Positions 8,267-17,958 are shown, numbered from the stretch's first letter. The stretch is 39,892 nucleotides of DNA from JBEVEP01 sp040512755 (GCA_040512755.1 JBEVEP010000244.1:1-39892); one strand, 5' to 3'. Notes: generated by a model not told the origin, from the sequence alone. Made by a program: numbers and translations.

Positions 8267-9773
8267 ATACCGCCTCCTCGATCGCTTTCATCTTGGTATC
8301 GCGAGGAATGTATTCGCCAACAATTCGCCCCTGCGCCATGTGCAGCACACGGTCTGCGTTGTAGTAGACCTCTGGCACCTCGTCCGAGATCAGGATGATG
8401 GATAGGCCTCTGTCCGCAAGTTTGGAAACGATGTCGAAAATGCCGGCGCGAGCGCCGACATCCACGCCAACGGTCGGCGAGTCGAGGATCAGAAGTTTCG
8501 GATCGGTCGCGAGCCACTTGGCAATGGCAATGCGCTGCTGGTTGCCGCCGGATAGGGTCGAGATCGCATCTTCCTGCTCGCCAATCTTGACGCCAAGATC
8601 CCTCACCCATCCCCCCACAAGGTTGCGTTTGCGCTCCGCCGAGATCAGTCCGCCAGAGAGAATTTTGTCGAGCGACGCGATCACCATATTGTCGTCGATT
8701 GCTTGCGGTTGGATGAGACCGAGCGACAGCCGGTCTTCCGAAAGATAGGCAATTCCCGCCTTGATGGCGTCTCGGTTGGAACCGAAGCGGATCTGTTGGC
8801 CATCGAGCATGATCGAGCCACTTTTCGGGCTGCGCATGCCGAAGAGTGTCAACGCAAGTTCGGTGCGCCCAGCGCCCAACAGGCCCGTTATGCCGAGGGT
8901 CTCGCCGCGACGAACAGTGAACGAAATATCGTCGAATTCGCCTGGCCGGCTCAGTCCCCGGACTTCCAGCATCACAGGACTGTCACGGACATCTCTTGTT
9001 TGCACATGATGGTCGAACGTCTTGCCTGTCATAAGTTCGGTGATGCGTGATTGTGTCAGGCCTTCGGTCGGGTAGACGCCAACCAGATTTCCATCGCGCA
9101 GGACGGTCACCCGGTTGGAGATCTCAAGCACCTCCGCCAATCGATGACTGACAAAGACCACCGCTACCCCGGAGGCAGACAGATTGCGCACTATGTCGAG
9201 CAGATAGTCGGTTTCCGACTGGGTCAGCGAGGCGGTCGGCTCATCCATGAAGACGAGCTTCGCTTCGCCAACCAGCGCGCGAGCGATAGCTACGATCTGC
9301 CGTTGTGCGATTGGAAATTGGTGTAGCGCTCGATCAACGTCCATCGTAACGCCGAGCTTGTTCAGGGATTCTACGGCGATCCGGCGCATCTCTCCGTAGT
9401 CGACCAACCGGGGCCACCGCCCGATCACCGTCTGGAACGCAATGTTCTCCGCGACGGTCATTTCAGGAAATAGGGCCAGGTCCTGCCAGATTACCTGAAT
9501 TCCACTTGCCTGAGCTGTCACAGGAGACATGTGTGTATAGGTTTGGCCATCATATTCGATGACGGCGCCCTCAGCCGGCTTGTAGACGCCGGTAATCACC
9601 TTGATCAGCGTGCTCTTGCCGCAGCCGTTTTCGCCGGCAAGGCAATGGACTTCGCCTGGCAGCACTTCGAAGCTTACATTCTTCAGCGCGCGGACGCCGC
9701 CGAAGGTCATACTTATGTTGCTAAGCGACAGCAGCGGGCGGGATTCCGCCACACCGATAGACTGGTCAGCCAT
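8259..9773 (-). CDS. Sugar ABC transporter ATPase with two nucleotide-binding domains (RbsA-like)
   Basis: A 504-residue tandem ATPase that powers the importer from the cytoplasmic face. NBD1 has Walker A GENGCGKS (47-54), an atypical signature FPIAQRQ (153-159), Walker B FMDE (D177, E178) and an H-loop VSHR. NBD2 has the degenerate P-loop GLLGAGRTE (297-305) usual for RbsA, a canonical signature LSGGNQQ (407-413), and LDSPT at 430-434, where the catalytic glutamate after D431 is serine. NBD1 is thus the likely hydrolytic site. It follows the binding-protein gene after an 81-bp gap holding a strong hairpin and overlaps the next permease by 8 bp. Confidence 0.93.
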   Translation of the reverse strand: MADQSIGVAESRPLLSLSNISMTFGGVRALKNVSFEVLPGEVHCLAGENGCGKSTLIKVITGVYKPAEGAVIEYDGQTYTHMSPVTAQASGIQVIWQDLALFPEMTVAENIAFQTVIGRWPRLVDYGEMRRIAVESLNKLGVTMDVDRALHQFPIAQRQIVAIARALVGEAKLVFMDEPTASLTQSETDYLLDIVRNLSASGVAVVFVSHRLAEVLEISNRVTVLRDGNLVGVYPTEGLTQSRITELMTGKTFDHHVQTRDVRDSPVMLEVRGLSRPGEFDDISFTVRRGETLGITGLLGAGRTELALTLFGMRSPKSGSIMLDGQQIRFGSNRDAIKAGIAYLSEDRLSLGLIQPQAIDDNMVIASLDKILSGGLISAERKRNLVGGWVRDLGVKIGEQEDAISTLSGGNQQRIAIAKWLATDPKLLILDSPTVGVDVGARAGIFDIVSKLADRGLSIILISDEVPEVYYNADRVLHMAQGRIVGEYIPRDTKMKAIEEAVYA

Positions 9774-9810
9774 GATGCAACGCCCAATAGTAAAACGATA
9801 GGATCAGATC

Positions 9811-9833
9811 GCTGGGCCGCCACGCGGCCCAGC
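9811..9833 (-). terminator. Intercistronic stem-loop after binding-protein gene
   Basis: GCTGGGCCGC (9811-9820) and GCGGCCCAGC (9824-9833) form a perfect 10-bp stem with a 3-base loop in the 81-bp gap between the binding-protein and ATPase genes. No T-tract follows, so it is more likely an RNA-stabilising or attenuating structure that keeps binding-protein mRNA in excess than a complete terminator. Confidence 0.65.
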
Positions 9834-9854
9834 ATCGGCGACTTGGTAGGGGGT

Positions 9855-10844
9855 CTAGAGACCCATTTCCGCCAAGCCAGCTACCGTGTCCTTGTTGATT
9901 GGCACAAGCTGGTCGACAATGATGTTACGGTTCTCAAAGTCCGGCTTGATGGTTCCGAGCCCTTCAATCGTTTCGCCGTCCTTGATTTCCTCACCCTTCA
10001 TGAGCTTGTCGGCAAGCGTTACGAACACTTCGCCGGCCTGTTTTGGATTCCACATGAATCCACCGGAGATAGCGTCGTTCATGATGAGCTTTTGTCCCTG
10101 ACCAGGCGAGAAGGGGCCGAACACGAAGATCTCGCCGACCTTGCGACGCTCTTCTATGGCACGGCCGGCGCCGATCGGGCCTTGGCTACCAAAAGCGAGG
10201 AAACCTTTGAGGCCGGGGTTTGCAGAGATCAGGTCCAGCGCAGTGCTCCGGCTTTTGTCGACGTCCTCGGCAACCCCGTAGCGCTCGCCTACCAGCTTCA
10301 TGTCCGGATAATTCTTTTTGATGTATTCGATCGCCGCGTCAGCCCAGGCATTGTGTAGCGGCACAGTAAGCGAGCCGACAAAGACGGCATATTCGCCCTT
10401 GCCGCCCATCTTATCGGCCAGCAACTTTGCGTGCGCCTCGCCGAAACCCGTCGCTGAGGCCAACTCGAAATCCCAGTCCGCGCCCTTCTGACCTGGCGAT
10501 TCATGCGTAAGCACAATGATGCCGGCGTCCTTGGCCTTCTGCAAAACGGGCTCGAGGACCTTGGCGTCGTTCGGCACTACGCCGATCACCTTCACACCCT
10601 GTGCGATGAGGTCTTCGATGGCACGCACCTGGAGGGCAGGATCGGCGCTGGTTGGGCCGACCATGAATGCGTCAACTCCAAGCTTTTGACCGCGCTCCTT
10701 AATACCGGCCTCCATGGCGTTGAACCAGGGAATGCCGCCGATCTTGACGACGACGCCGACTTTGCCTGCCTCCTGCGCAAAAGCAGCGAACGACGCGCCA
10801 ATTGACAACGACGCGACGAGAGCCGCGACCAAAAACCTCTTCAT
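9855..10844 (-). CDS. Periplasmic sugar-binding protein, RbsB/Peripla_BP_4 family
   Basis: A 329-residue exported solute-binding protein, first gene of the operon. The ATG at 10844 is chosen because AGGAGGA lies just upstream and a signal peptide begins there (MKRFLVAALVASLS, cleavage probably after AAFAQ); an upstream in-frame start at 10970 would bury it. The mature part has the ribose-binding fold with segments such as IGGIPWFNAMEAG, IEDLIAQGVKVIGVVPND and GFLAFGSQGPIGAG. It delivers the sugar to the two-permease channel encoded downstream. Expression is probably controlled by the LacI-type protein encoded divergently through the operator at 10969-10990. Confidence 0.93.
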   Translation of the reverse strand: MKRFLVAALVASLSIGASFAAFAQEAGKVGVVVKIGGIPWFNAMEAGIKERGQKLGVDAFMVGPTSADPALQVRAIEDLIAQGVKVIGVVPNDAKVLEPVLQKAKDAGIIVLTHESPGQKGADWDFELASATGFGEAHAKLLADKMGGKGEYAVFVGSLTVPLHNAWADAAIEYIKKNYPDMKLVGERYGVAEDVDKSRSTALDLISANPGLKGFLAFGSQGPIGAGRAIEERRKVGEIFVFGPFSPGQGQKLIMNDAISGGFMWNPKQAGEVFVTLADKLMKGEEIKDGETIEGLGTIKPDFENRNIIVDQLVPINKDTVAGLAEMGL

Positions 10845-10968
10845 GGGTACTCCTCCTAAAGGGCTCCCGCTGGGAGCGTCACGATGATGCCGCGAGGAAC
10901 ATCCGCCCGGCCAATCACGCCTCAACGCCAATAGGTCCTCTCCCTGGCGCTCCGTCGATGGAGTTCGC

Positions 10969-10990
10969 AATGCACAATCGATGGTGCATT
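10969..10990. promoter_or_regulatory. 22-bp near-perfect palindrome, probable LacI-family operator
   Basis: AATGCAC (10969-10975) and GTGCATT (10984-10990) are perfect inverted arms around a central ATCGAT; only one base pair in 22 breaks the symmetry. It lies between the divergent binding-protein gene and the LacI-type gene, with TTGACT overlapping its right end. Position and symmetry fit a LacI-family dimer site controlling both directions. The assignment to the adjacent regulator is inference. Confidence 0.65.
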
Positions 10991-11054
10991 GACTTTTGTA
11001 TATTTCCGTTGTCTCGTCAAGCCAATTCTAATGCAACCGCCCAAAGGAGGATTC

Positions 11055-12119
11055 GTGGATCGGGCACTCCGGAAAAAGGCAACGATCTACGATCTGTCGG
11101 TTCTCTCTGGCAGTTCGCCATCGACCGTCAGCGCCGTACTCAACGGTACATGGCAGAAGCGACGTATCGCGCAGGCAACGGCGGAGGCCATTCTCGGTCT
11201 GGCTGAACAGCACCAATACACGACCAACCTTCAAGCGCGTGGGTTGCGCCGATCCCGCTCCGGTCTCGTGGGCCTGCTTCTGCCTGTTTACGATAACCGC
11301 TATTTTTCCTCGATGGCCCAGACGTTCGAGGCATTCGTACGTCGCCGCGGGCAATGCCCCATTGTTGTGAGTGCTTCACGCGACCCCGACGAAGAACGAA
11401 AGACCGCCGAGACTCTCATCTCGTATTCGATTGAGGAGCTGTTTGTCGTCGGCGCGACGGACCCGGACGGCGTCAATGACGTCTGCCGTGCAGCCGGCAT
11501 TCGACATGTCAATATTGATCTCCCAGGCACCAAGGCCCATTCCGTTATCAGTGACAACTACGAAGGGGCGCGACTGCTGACCGAGGCGATCATCGCGCGT
11601 TTTGGCCCTGAAGATCCCCTCCAGCCTGACGAGTTATGTCTCTTTGGTGGGCGTGACGACCACGCAAGTCGGGAGCGGATTGCGTCCTTCCAAAAAACCA
11701 AGACTGTACTTCTCGGATCAAATACCGAAGGTGAGGTACAGTCGACCGGGTATTCTCCGGAAATGACCTTGGGTGCTTTCGAGAAATTTTATGCAACCCA
11801 TGGCAAATTGCCTCGCGCCCTGTTTGTCAACTCCTCCATCAACATGGAAGGTTTGTTGCGATTTATGGCTCGGCGCCCAGCGTCAGCTTTCACCAACCTT
11901 GTGGTCGGTTGCTATGATTATGACCCCTTCGCTTCATTCTTGCCGTTTCCGGTCATTATGATACGTCAGGACATCGAGACAATGATTGCAAAGGCATTCG
12001 AGCTCTCCAACCAGCCGCCTAGTCCGCCGCAGACCTTACTTGTCCAGCCAGAACTTGTGCAGCCGCGCTCGGCCCTAAAGGGGCCGTTGGATTCGCTAAG
12101 CAATAAGAACAGCGCTTGA
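11055..12119 (+). CDS. LacI-family transcriptional regulator
   Basis: A sugar-responsive DNA-binding regulator of 354 residues from a GTG at 11055, which has AAAGGAGG four bases upstream; ATG codons at 11031 and further upstream lack such a site. The N-terminal helix-turn-helix is ATIYDLSVLSGSSPSTVSAVL, followed by a hinge ending near ARGLRRSRSG and a periplasmic-binding-like effector domain (VGLLLPVYDNRYFSS onward). The wing contains an extra Trp-Gln-Lys-Arg-Arg stretch after VLNG, slightly unusual for LacI. It is divergent from the epimerase-kinase-aldolase importer operon and probably represses it and itself through the palindrome at 10969-10990. Confidence 0.88.
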   Translation: MDRALRKKATIYDLSVLSGSSPSTVSAVLNGTWQKRRIAQATAEAILGLAEQHQYTTNLQARGLRRSRSGLVGLLLPVYDNRYFSSMAQTFEAFVRRRGQCPIVVSASRDPDEERKTAETLISYSIEELFVVGATDPDGVNDVCRAAGIRHVNIDLPGTKAHSVISDNYEGARLLTEAIIARFGPEDPLQPDELCLFGGRDDHASRERIASFQKTKTVLLGSNTEGEVQSTGYSPEMTLGAFEKFYATHGKLPRALFVNSSINMEGLLRFMARRPASAFTNLVVGCYDYDPFASFLPFPVIMIRQDIETMIAKAFELSNQPPSPPQTLLVQPELVQPRSALKGPLDSLSNKNSA

Positions 12120-12144
12120 GAAATCTTGAGGCTACGTGTCGGAT

Positions 12145-12161
12145 CCAGTGCACCGCACTGG
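12145..12161. terminator. Stem-loop between convergent genes
   Basis: CCAGTGC (12145-12151), a 3-base loop, and GCACTGG (12155-12161) form a perfect 7-bp hairpin in the 64-bp gap between the LacI-type gene and the convergent ATPase gene. It may serve as a bidirectional terminator. No T-tract is present, so the call is tentative. Confidence 0.4.
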
Positions 12162-12183
12162 TAGGCCATCGACGCTCGAAACC

Positions 12184-13233
12184 CTATCGGATACGTTGTC
12201 CGTTCGCGGCATCGAACAAAAATATCCTGCCGGGCGTCAGCGCAATGCCAACCCGTTGACCGACGCGCGCCTGGAAATCTTTCGATGCTTTCACCGTCAC
12301 CGAATCCTCGGCTGTTGAAACTGTGACCAGTGTGTGGTCGCCGATCAGTTCAGTAGCGAAGACGTTGCCTTCCAAGGCGCCAGTATCCTCGGCGACGATG
12401 TTTCCGTCCTCAGGCCTAACGCCGAGTATGACGTTAACTCGACTGCCATTAACCGCCGTGCTTATCCGGACGCCCCGCTTAACGAAGGAACCGTCCTCAA
12501 GCACGCCGCGGATCATGTTCATTGGAGGCGAACCGATAAAGCCTGCCACGAAAAGATTGGCCGGGTCATTGTAGATCGTGCGCGGTGTGTCGAGCTGCAT
12601 CAACTTTCCGTCCTCAAGCAGCGCGACGCGGTGGGCGAGCGTCATTGCCTCGATCTGGTCGTGAGTGACGTATATTGTCGTGATGCCGAGTGTGTTCTGC
12701 ATATGCTTCAGTTCTACGCGCATATGCCCGCGCAATTTGGCATCAAGGTTGGATAGCGGCTCGTCCATCAAAAACACTTTCGGCCGCCGCACCATCGCCC
12801 GCGCTAGCGCCACCCGTTGACGCTGTCCTCCTGACAGTTGGCGCGGATAGCGATCAAGCAGCGCACCGAGCCGCACCTGGTCTGCAACCTCGCGGATTGC
12901 TGCATCGCGCTCCGCCCGTCCCAGGCCCCTGAGCTTTAGCGGGTAGCCGATGTTCTCGGCGACGGTCTTGTGGGGATAGAGTGCATAGGACTGGAACACC
13001 ATAGCTACGTCGCGGTTCTTCGGGAGCACATTGGTGACATCGCGCCCCGCGATCGTGATCACCCCCGATGTCACCGGCTCAAGGCCGGCGATCATGCGGA
13101 GCGCTGTCGTCTTGCCGGAGCCAGAAGCACCGAGCAGGACCAGAAACTCGCCTTCCGCAACTTCGAGATCGAGATCGTGCAGCACCTTCACTGAGCCGAA
13201 GGATTTCGCCACCTTCTTGAGGCTCACGGTCAT
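12184..13233 (-). CDS. Sugar ABC transporter ATPase, MalK/UgpC family
   Basis: A 349-residue single-NBD ATPase that acts as a homodimer with the two permeases encoded upstream. Walker A is GASGSGKT (35-42), signature LSGGQRQ (133-139), Walker B VFLMDEP with E158, and the H-loop is H191. The C-terminal third is the TOBE/OB-type regulatory domain (IGVRPE-like LGVRPED). AAGGA precedes the ATG, with 6 bp after the permease stop. Last gene of the minus-strand operon that starts at the binding protein or at the GntR gene. Such ATPases can serve several importers. Confidence 0.92.
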   Translation of the reverse strand: MTVSLKKVAKSFGSVKVLHDLDLEVAEGEFLVLLGASGSGKTTALRMIAGLEPVTSGVITIAGRDVTNVLPKNRDVAMVFQSYALYPHKTVAENIGYPLKLRGLGRAERDAAIREVADQVRLGALLDRYPRQLSGGQRQRVALARAMVRRPKVFLMDEPLSNLDAKLRGHMRVELKHMQNTLGITTIYVTHDQIEAMTLAHRVALLEDGKLMQLDTPRTIYNDPANLFVAGFIGSPPMNMIRGVLEDGSFVKRGVRISTAVNGSRVNVILGVRPEDGNIVAEDTGALEGNVFATELIGDHTLVTVSTAEDSVTVKASKDFQARVGQRVGIALTPGRIFLFDAANGQRIR

Positions 13234-13239
13234 TGCCGA

Positions 13240-14265
13240 CTATCCTTTTACCGCGCCGAGCAGCAGCCCCTTGGCGATGAAGCGCTGCAGGACCAGCGTC
13301 AAAAGAATAACCGGCAAGATCATGATAATGATCAGGACGCTCATGTACCACCATTGCGGGCCGCGCGTCGCGTTCTGTGCGGAAACCAAGAGCGGGATGG
13401 TCTGAGCTCTGGCAGTTGAGAGGAACAGCGCGAGAAGGTACTCGTTCCACGCAAGAATCAAAACCAGAAGCGCCGTCGCAATCAGGCCGGGCAGTGCGAG
13501 CGGCAGGATGATCTCGACGAAAATGCGAATTCTCGACGCGCCATCTAGTTCGGCCGACTCCTCAAGGTCCCTTGGGATCGACATGAAGAAATCATGCATC
13601 AGCCACACGACAATCGGCAGGTTCACGGTCGTGTAGGTCACGATCAAGGCGGCGTGTGTGTCGAGCATGCCGAGCTGTTGGAACATCACGTAGATCGGGA
13701 TCGCAGCGACGACAGGTGGCAGTATGCGTTGCGAGATCATCCAGAAGAGCACGTCGGAATTGGAGAGGTGGGGCGAGGGCGCCTTTTGCAAGGCGCGTGA
13801 AGCGATAATGATCAAGGCAAGTGCCGCAGCTACGGCGAGCCGCCAGTCGACGCCGAAGCGCGCGACTATCACAATTGCCCCCGCTATGCCGAGGATGAAG
13901 ACGATGACCGTGACGAGTCGCGGCCGAAACGAAAAGCGCGACAGCCCATAGGCGGCCAGCGAGCCGATAGCCATGGCAAGGCATGTCGACGCGACCGCCA
14001 CAATCACTGAGTTGAGGTACGGTCGGAATGTGTCGAGTCCGATGTCGACGAAGATATATTTCCAAGCGTGCAACGATGGCCAATAGTCAACGAAGGGGAG
14101 GTAGACCGGCCCGTTCGCGACGTCGATCGGCAACTTCAGAGACGTGACCACGACCCAATAGAGCGGAAATAGGACAATCAGCGTCCACAGGCCGAGAAGC
14201 CCGTAGACAACGATTTTTGTCGCAGGCGCCATCTCGCCGAGCTGCTTTGTTTCGAACAATCTCAT
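13240..14265 (-). CDS. Sugar ABC transporter permease, MalG family, with extra membrane insert
   Basis: A 341-residue inner-membrane permease. The ATG at 14265 is chosen because it overlaps the preceding permease stop as ATGA; a longer in-frame start would run deep into that gene. The ATPase-contact EAA loop is ESAELDGASRIRIF near residue 237. Compared with ordinary MalG-type permeases (about 280 residues) it carries about 50 additional residues between LSRFSFR (about 109-115) and ILPPVVAAIP (about 181-190), with two hydrophobic stretches (118-136 and 142-156) that look like an extra helical hairpin. The partner permease also has an insert. Confidence 0.88.
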   Translation of the reverse strand: MRLFETKQLGEMAPATKIVVYGLLGLWTLIVLFPLYWVVVTSLKLPIDVANGPVYLPFVDYWPSLHAWKYIFVDIGLDTFRPYLNSVIVAVASTCLAMAIGSLAAYGLSRFSFRPRLVTVIVFILGIAGAIVIVARFGVDWRLAVAAALALIIIASRALQKAPSPHLSNSDVLFWMISQRILPPVVAAIPIYVMFQQLGMLDTHAALIVTYTTVNLPIVVWLMHDFFMSIPRDLEESAELDGASRIRIFVEIILPLALPGLIATALLVLILAWNEYLLALFLSTARAQTIPLLVSAQNATRGPQWWYMSVLIIIMILPVILLTLVLQRFIAKGLLLGAVKG

Positions 14266-15401
14266 TGGCGAGTCCGTCTCAGTGGCTCGAGAATGAAATT
14301 GAAAAAGGAAACGCAGAAAATAGTCGAGACGAACAGCAGCGCATAGGCGACCGCGGCCGACGCTCCGAGATCGAGCGCGCGCCACTGCATGAAGGAATGG
14401 AGCGTCAATGATTCGGTCGAGATTCCGGGGCCGCCATTGGTGAGCACGTTTGGCAGGTCAACGATCTTGAAGGCTTCAATCATTCGGATCAGCGCAACAG
14501 TAGCCGCGATCGGAGCAACTGCAGGCCAAGTGATGTCGCGGAAGATTTGGAAAGTCGACGCACCATCCAACTCAGCTGCTTCGACCTCGTCGCGCGGTTG
14601 GCTTTCGAAGGCTGCGAGCATGACGATGAAGATAAACGGGATCCATTGCCAGCTCTCGCCAAGCATGATGACGAGTCGGGCCGACCATTGATTGGTCGCC
14701 CATTCAAATGCGCCGAAGCCAAAAACCTGCCCAATGGGTGCCAAAGGACCGACAGTCATATCTGCCAACATGCGGAACGTGTAGGCAATACCGACCGGTG
14801 TCACCATCAGTGGAATAAAAAAGACAACGCGGAAGAAGGTACGCCCGCGGATCTTCTGGGCGCATATCCAGGCGAGTGCGGTGCCAATCGTGAATTGCAG
14901 GGCAAGCCCGCAGCAAACATAGAACAACGTGGTGCCGAGCGAACCGAGCTGGCCACCCCGGCCGATCGTTGAAGCCAGCAGCCAGACCAGCGAACCAAAC
15001 ACAGCGTAGGCTATGGTGCGGCCAAGCAAGCCAAAAACCGTGATGCGGCCGGACCGGGCATACAGAAAAGCCGATCGACCAATGAATGCAGCGACCACGA
15101 CAATGGCCAGCCAGCCAAGGGTCGACTTCGGCACGAAAGTGCCAAGGAAATGATATTGTTCTGAACCTATGAGCAGTTTGCGGAAGTTGAGCAGTCCGAC
15201 GAAGCGGATATCATAGCCGCCCGCGGCAAGCTTGAAGCGCGACAGCGCGAACCACGCGGAAACAATCAATGGAAAGATCGAGAAAGCGAGTATGAGGAGC
15301 ACAGCCGGCATGACAAACAGCCGGCCACTGTAGCGGTCGAGCCACTCGGAGAATGTTTCGCTACCGGCTTGGCGCATCGAGGGGCGGTCCGTTCCTATCA
15401 C
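14262..15401 (-). CDS. Sugar ABC transporter permease, MalF family, with extra membrane insert
   Basis: A 379-residue permease counted from GTG at 15401; an ATG at 15377 would give 371 residues, and neither start has a good ribosome site. The EAA loop is EAAELDGASTFQIF. About 60 residues between the first periplasmic loop (FVGLLNFRKLL) and the usual second helix (CCGLALQFTIGTALAW) form two extra hydrophobic segments (about 98-115 and 122-143), making the protein longer than the usual 290-310 residues. Translationally coupled to the other permease (ATGA, 14262-14265). Downstream of the binding protein across a strong hairpin. Confidence 0.88.
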   Translation of the reverse strand: MIGTDRPSMRQAGSETFSEWLDRYSGRLFVMPAVLLILAFSIFPLIVSAWFALSRFKLAAGGYDIRFVGLLNFRKLLIGSEQYHFLGTFVPKSTLGWLAIVVVAAFIGRSAFLYARSGRITVFGLLGRTIAYAVFGSLVWLLASTIGRGGQLGSLGTTLFYVCCGLALQFTIGTALAWICAQKIRGRTFFRVVFFIPLMVTPVGIAYTFRMLADMTVGPLAPIGQVFGFGAFEWATNQWSARLVIMLGESWQWIPFIFIVMLAAFESQPRDEVEAAELDGASTFQIFRDITWPAVAPIAATVALIRMIEAFKIVDLPNVLTNGGPGISTESLTLHSFMQWRALDLGASAAVAYALLFVSTIFCVSFFNFILEPLRRTRQ

Positions 15402-15412
15402 AAGGAAAGGCA

Positions 15413-15443
15413 GACTCGCGCGGCTGTCGCCGCCGCGCGAGTC
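15413..15443 (-). terminator. Intercistronic stem-loop after binding-protein gene
   Basis: GACTCGCGCGGC (15413-15424) and GCCGCGCGAGTC (15432-15443) form a perfect 12-bp stem with a 7-base loop, filling the 56-bp gap between the binding-protein gene and the first permease gene. No T-run follows. Its likely role is to raise binding-protein mRNA relative to the membrane genes. Confidence 0.7.
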
Positions 15444-15457
15444 GCAAATTGAGCTCC

Positions 15458-16933
<1,476 letters not shown>

Positions 16934-17015
16934 CGTTTCCTCCCAGAATTGTTATGAGCAAAGCCGACTCGCGCCGGCAACGAAGCCAGTTTGAAGGCAC
17001 TATCTTTGTTGATCG

Positions 17016-17825
17016 TCAGGCGCCTCCCTTGGTCATTGTTGCGTCGGGACCTTCGGTTGGGCCGAATGGCTGCAACGCTTCAGCGAGGGGTGATAGTCGG
17101 CTTGTGGTCGTATCTCGATCCGCGAAGACCTGAGGATGTGTCTCGGAAAACGCCTCGAGCTCAATCATGACGGCGTCGATGTGGGCAAGCATAGCAACAC
17201 GCGCCGCTTCGACCCTGCATTGCTCGATCGCATCGACGATCCTTAGGTGTTCCTGATAGGTGACAGCGTGACGGCGGGGCGATGCGAGCAGCCGACGGAC
17301 GCGGTCGAGCGCCAGCCTCGCTTTTTCCACCGTCGCCCTGACCCGGGGAAAGCCGGCAGCGGCGACGAGAAGGTCGTGGAAGGAAAGATCGAGGCGATGG
17401 AAGCCCGCGCGGTCGTCGGCCTCGACCGCCGCGCTCTGATAGCGCAGGTTCCGGCGCAATTCGGCCACGATGGATTTATCGTTGCGCGCGGCGAGCAGGG
17501 CCACAGTCTCTGCCTCCAATGCACGCCGCAGGAACATGTTCTCGCGGATGTCAGCGAGCCGGATCAGAGATACGGTCGAGCCGCTCTGGGGACGAATGTC
17601 GACCAGCCCCTCGTCCTTGAGTCTGTTAAGCGCCTCCGCCACCGGGAAGCGCGAAACACCGAAACGGGCGGCAAGCGCGGACTTGTCGAGCGGGGATCCA
17701 GGTTGAAGCTCCAACGTCACAATCGCTTCGCGCAGCGCTCCGACGATGCGATCAGTAGCCCCCCCGGTCGGGCTACGGTCCACCAGTCGAGTTGAAGTTG
17801 CGGCCATGCCAACGGCGGAAATCAT
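17016..17825 (-). CDS. GntR-family transcriptional regulator, FadR/FCD type
   Basis: A 269-residue regulator. The winged helix is at about 22-85 (LDKSALAARFGVSRFPVAEAL as recognition region) and the all-helical FCD ligand domain at about 92-235. The FCD metal ligands D146, H150, H193 and H215 are present, indicating a metal-chelated carboxylate or sugar-acid effector. The ATG at 17825 has no ribosome site and is abutted by a perfect 12-bp palindrome; an internal ATG at 17807 is an alternative. It precedes the binding-protein gene by 82 bp on the same strand and is divergent from the ThuA-domain gene, so it probably controls both. Confidence 0.88.
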   Translation of the reverse strand: MISAVGMAATSTRLVDRSPTGGATDRIVGALREAIVTLELQPGSPLDKSALAARFGVSRFPVAEALNRLKDEGLVDIRPQSGSTVSLIRLADIRENMFLRRALEAETVALLAARNDKSIVAELRRNLRYQSAAVEADDRAGFHRLDLSFHDLLVAAAGFPRVRATVEKARLALDRVRRLLASPRRHAVTYQEHLRIVDAIEQCRVEAARVAMLAHIDAVMIELEAFSETHPQVFADRDTTTSRLSPLAEALQPFGPTEGPDATMTKGGA

Positions 17826-17826
17826 G

Positions 17827-17838
17827 CTAACATGTTAG
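17827..17838. promoter_or_regulatory. 12-bp perfect palindrome abutting the GntR start codon
   Basis: CTAACATGTTAG lies one base upstream of the ATG at 17825. GntR/FCD proteins bind short palindromes, so it may be an autoregulatory operator, placed where a bound dimer would block translation-start transcription. It differs from the common TNGTNNNACNA core, so the match is only by position and symmetry. Confidence 0.45.
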
Positions 17839-17958
17839 TACCGCGAAACCGATGTGGCAAAGTTAAATGCGCGTTCGACGATTAGACCGATCTACCGAAG
17901 CGTCCTTCGCAACTCTTGGTTCGGCAAGGTAGAATTAGCATCGTCTTCGAACACAAAC

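Noticed and set aside
9531..10358. Plus-strand frame of 275 codons over the binding-protein and ATPase genes
   Set aside because: Antisense shadow crossing a gene boundary and an intercistronic hairpin.
10995..11020. Minus-strand promoter TTGACG (11015-11020) with TATACA for the rare-ketose operon
   Set aside because: The two boxes are only 12 bases apart, too close for a sigma-70 promoter, so it is not listed as a feature.
10989..11031. Upstream ATG codons as the start of the LacI-type regulator
   Set aside because: They lie in or just after the operator and lack a ribosome site, whereas the GTG at 11055 has AAAGGAGG immediately in front.
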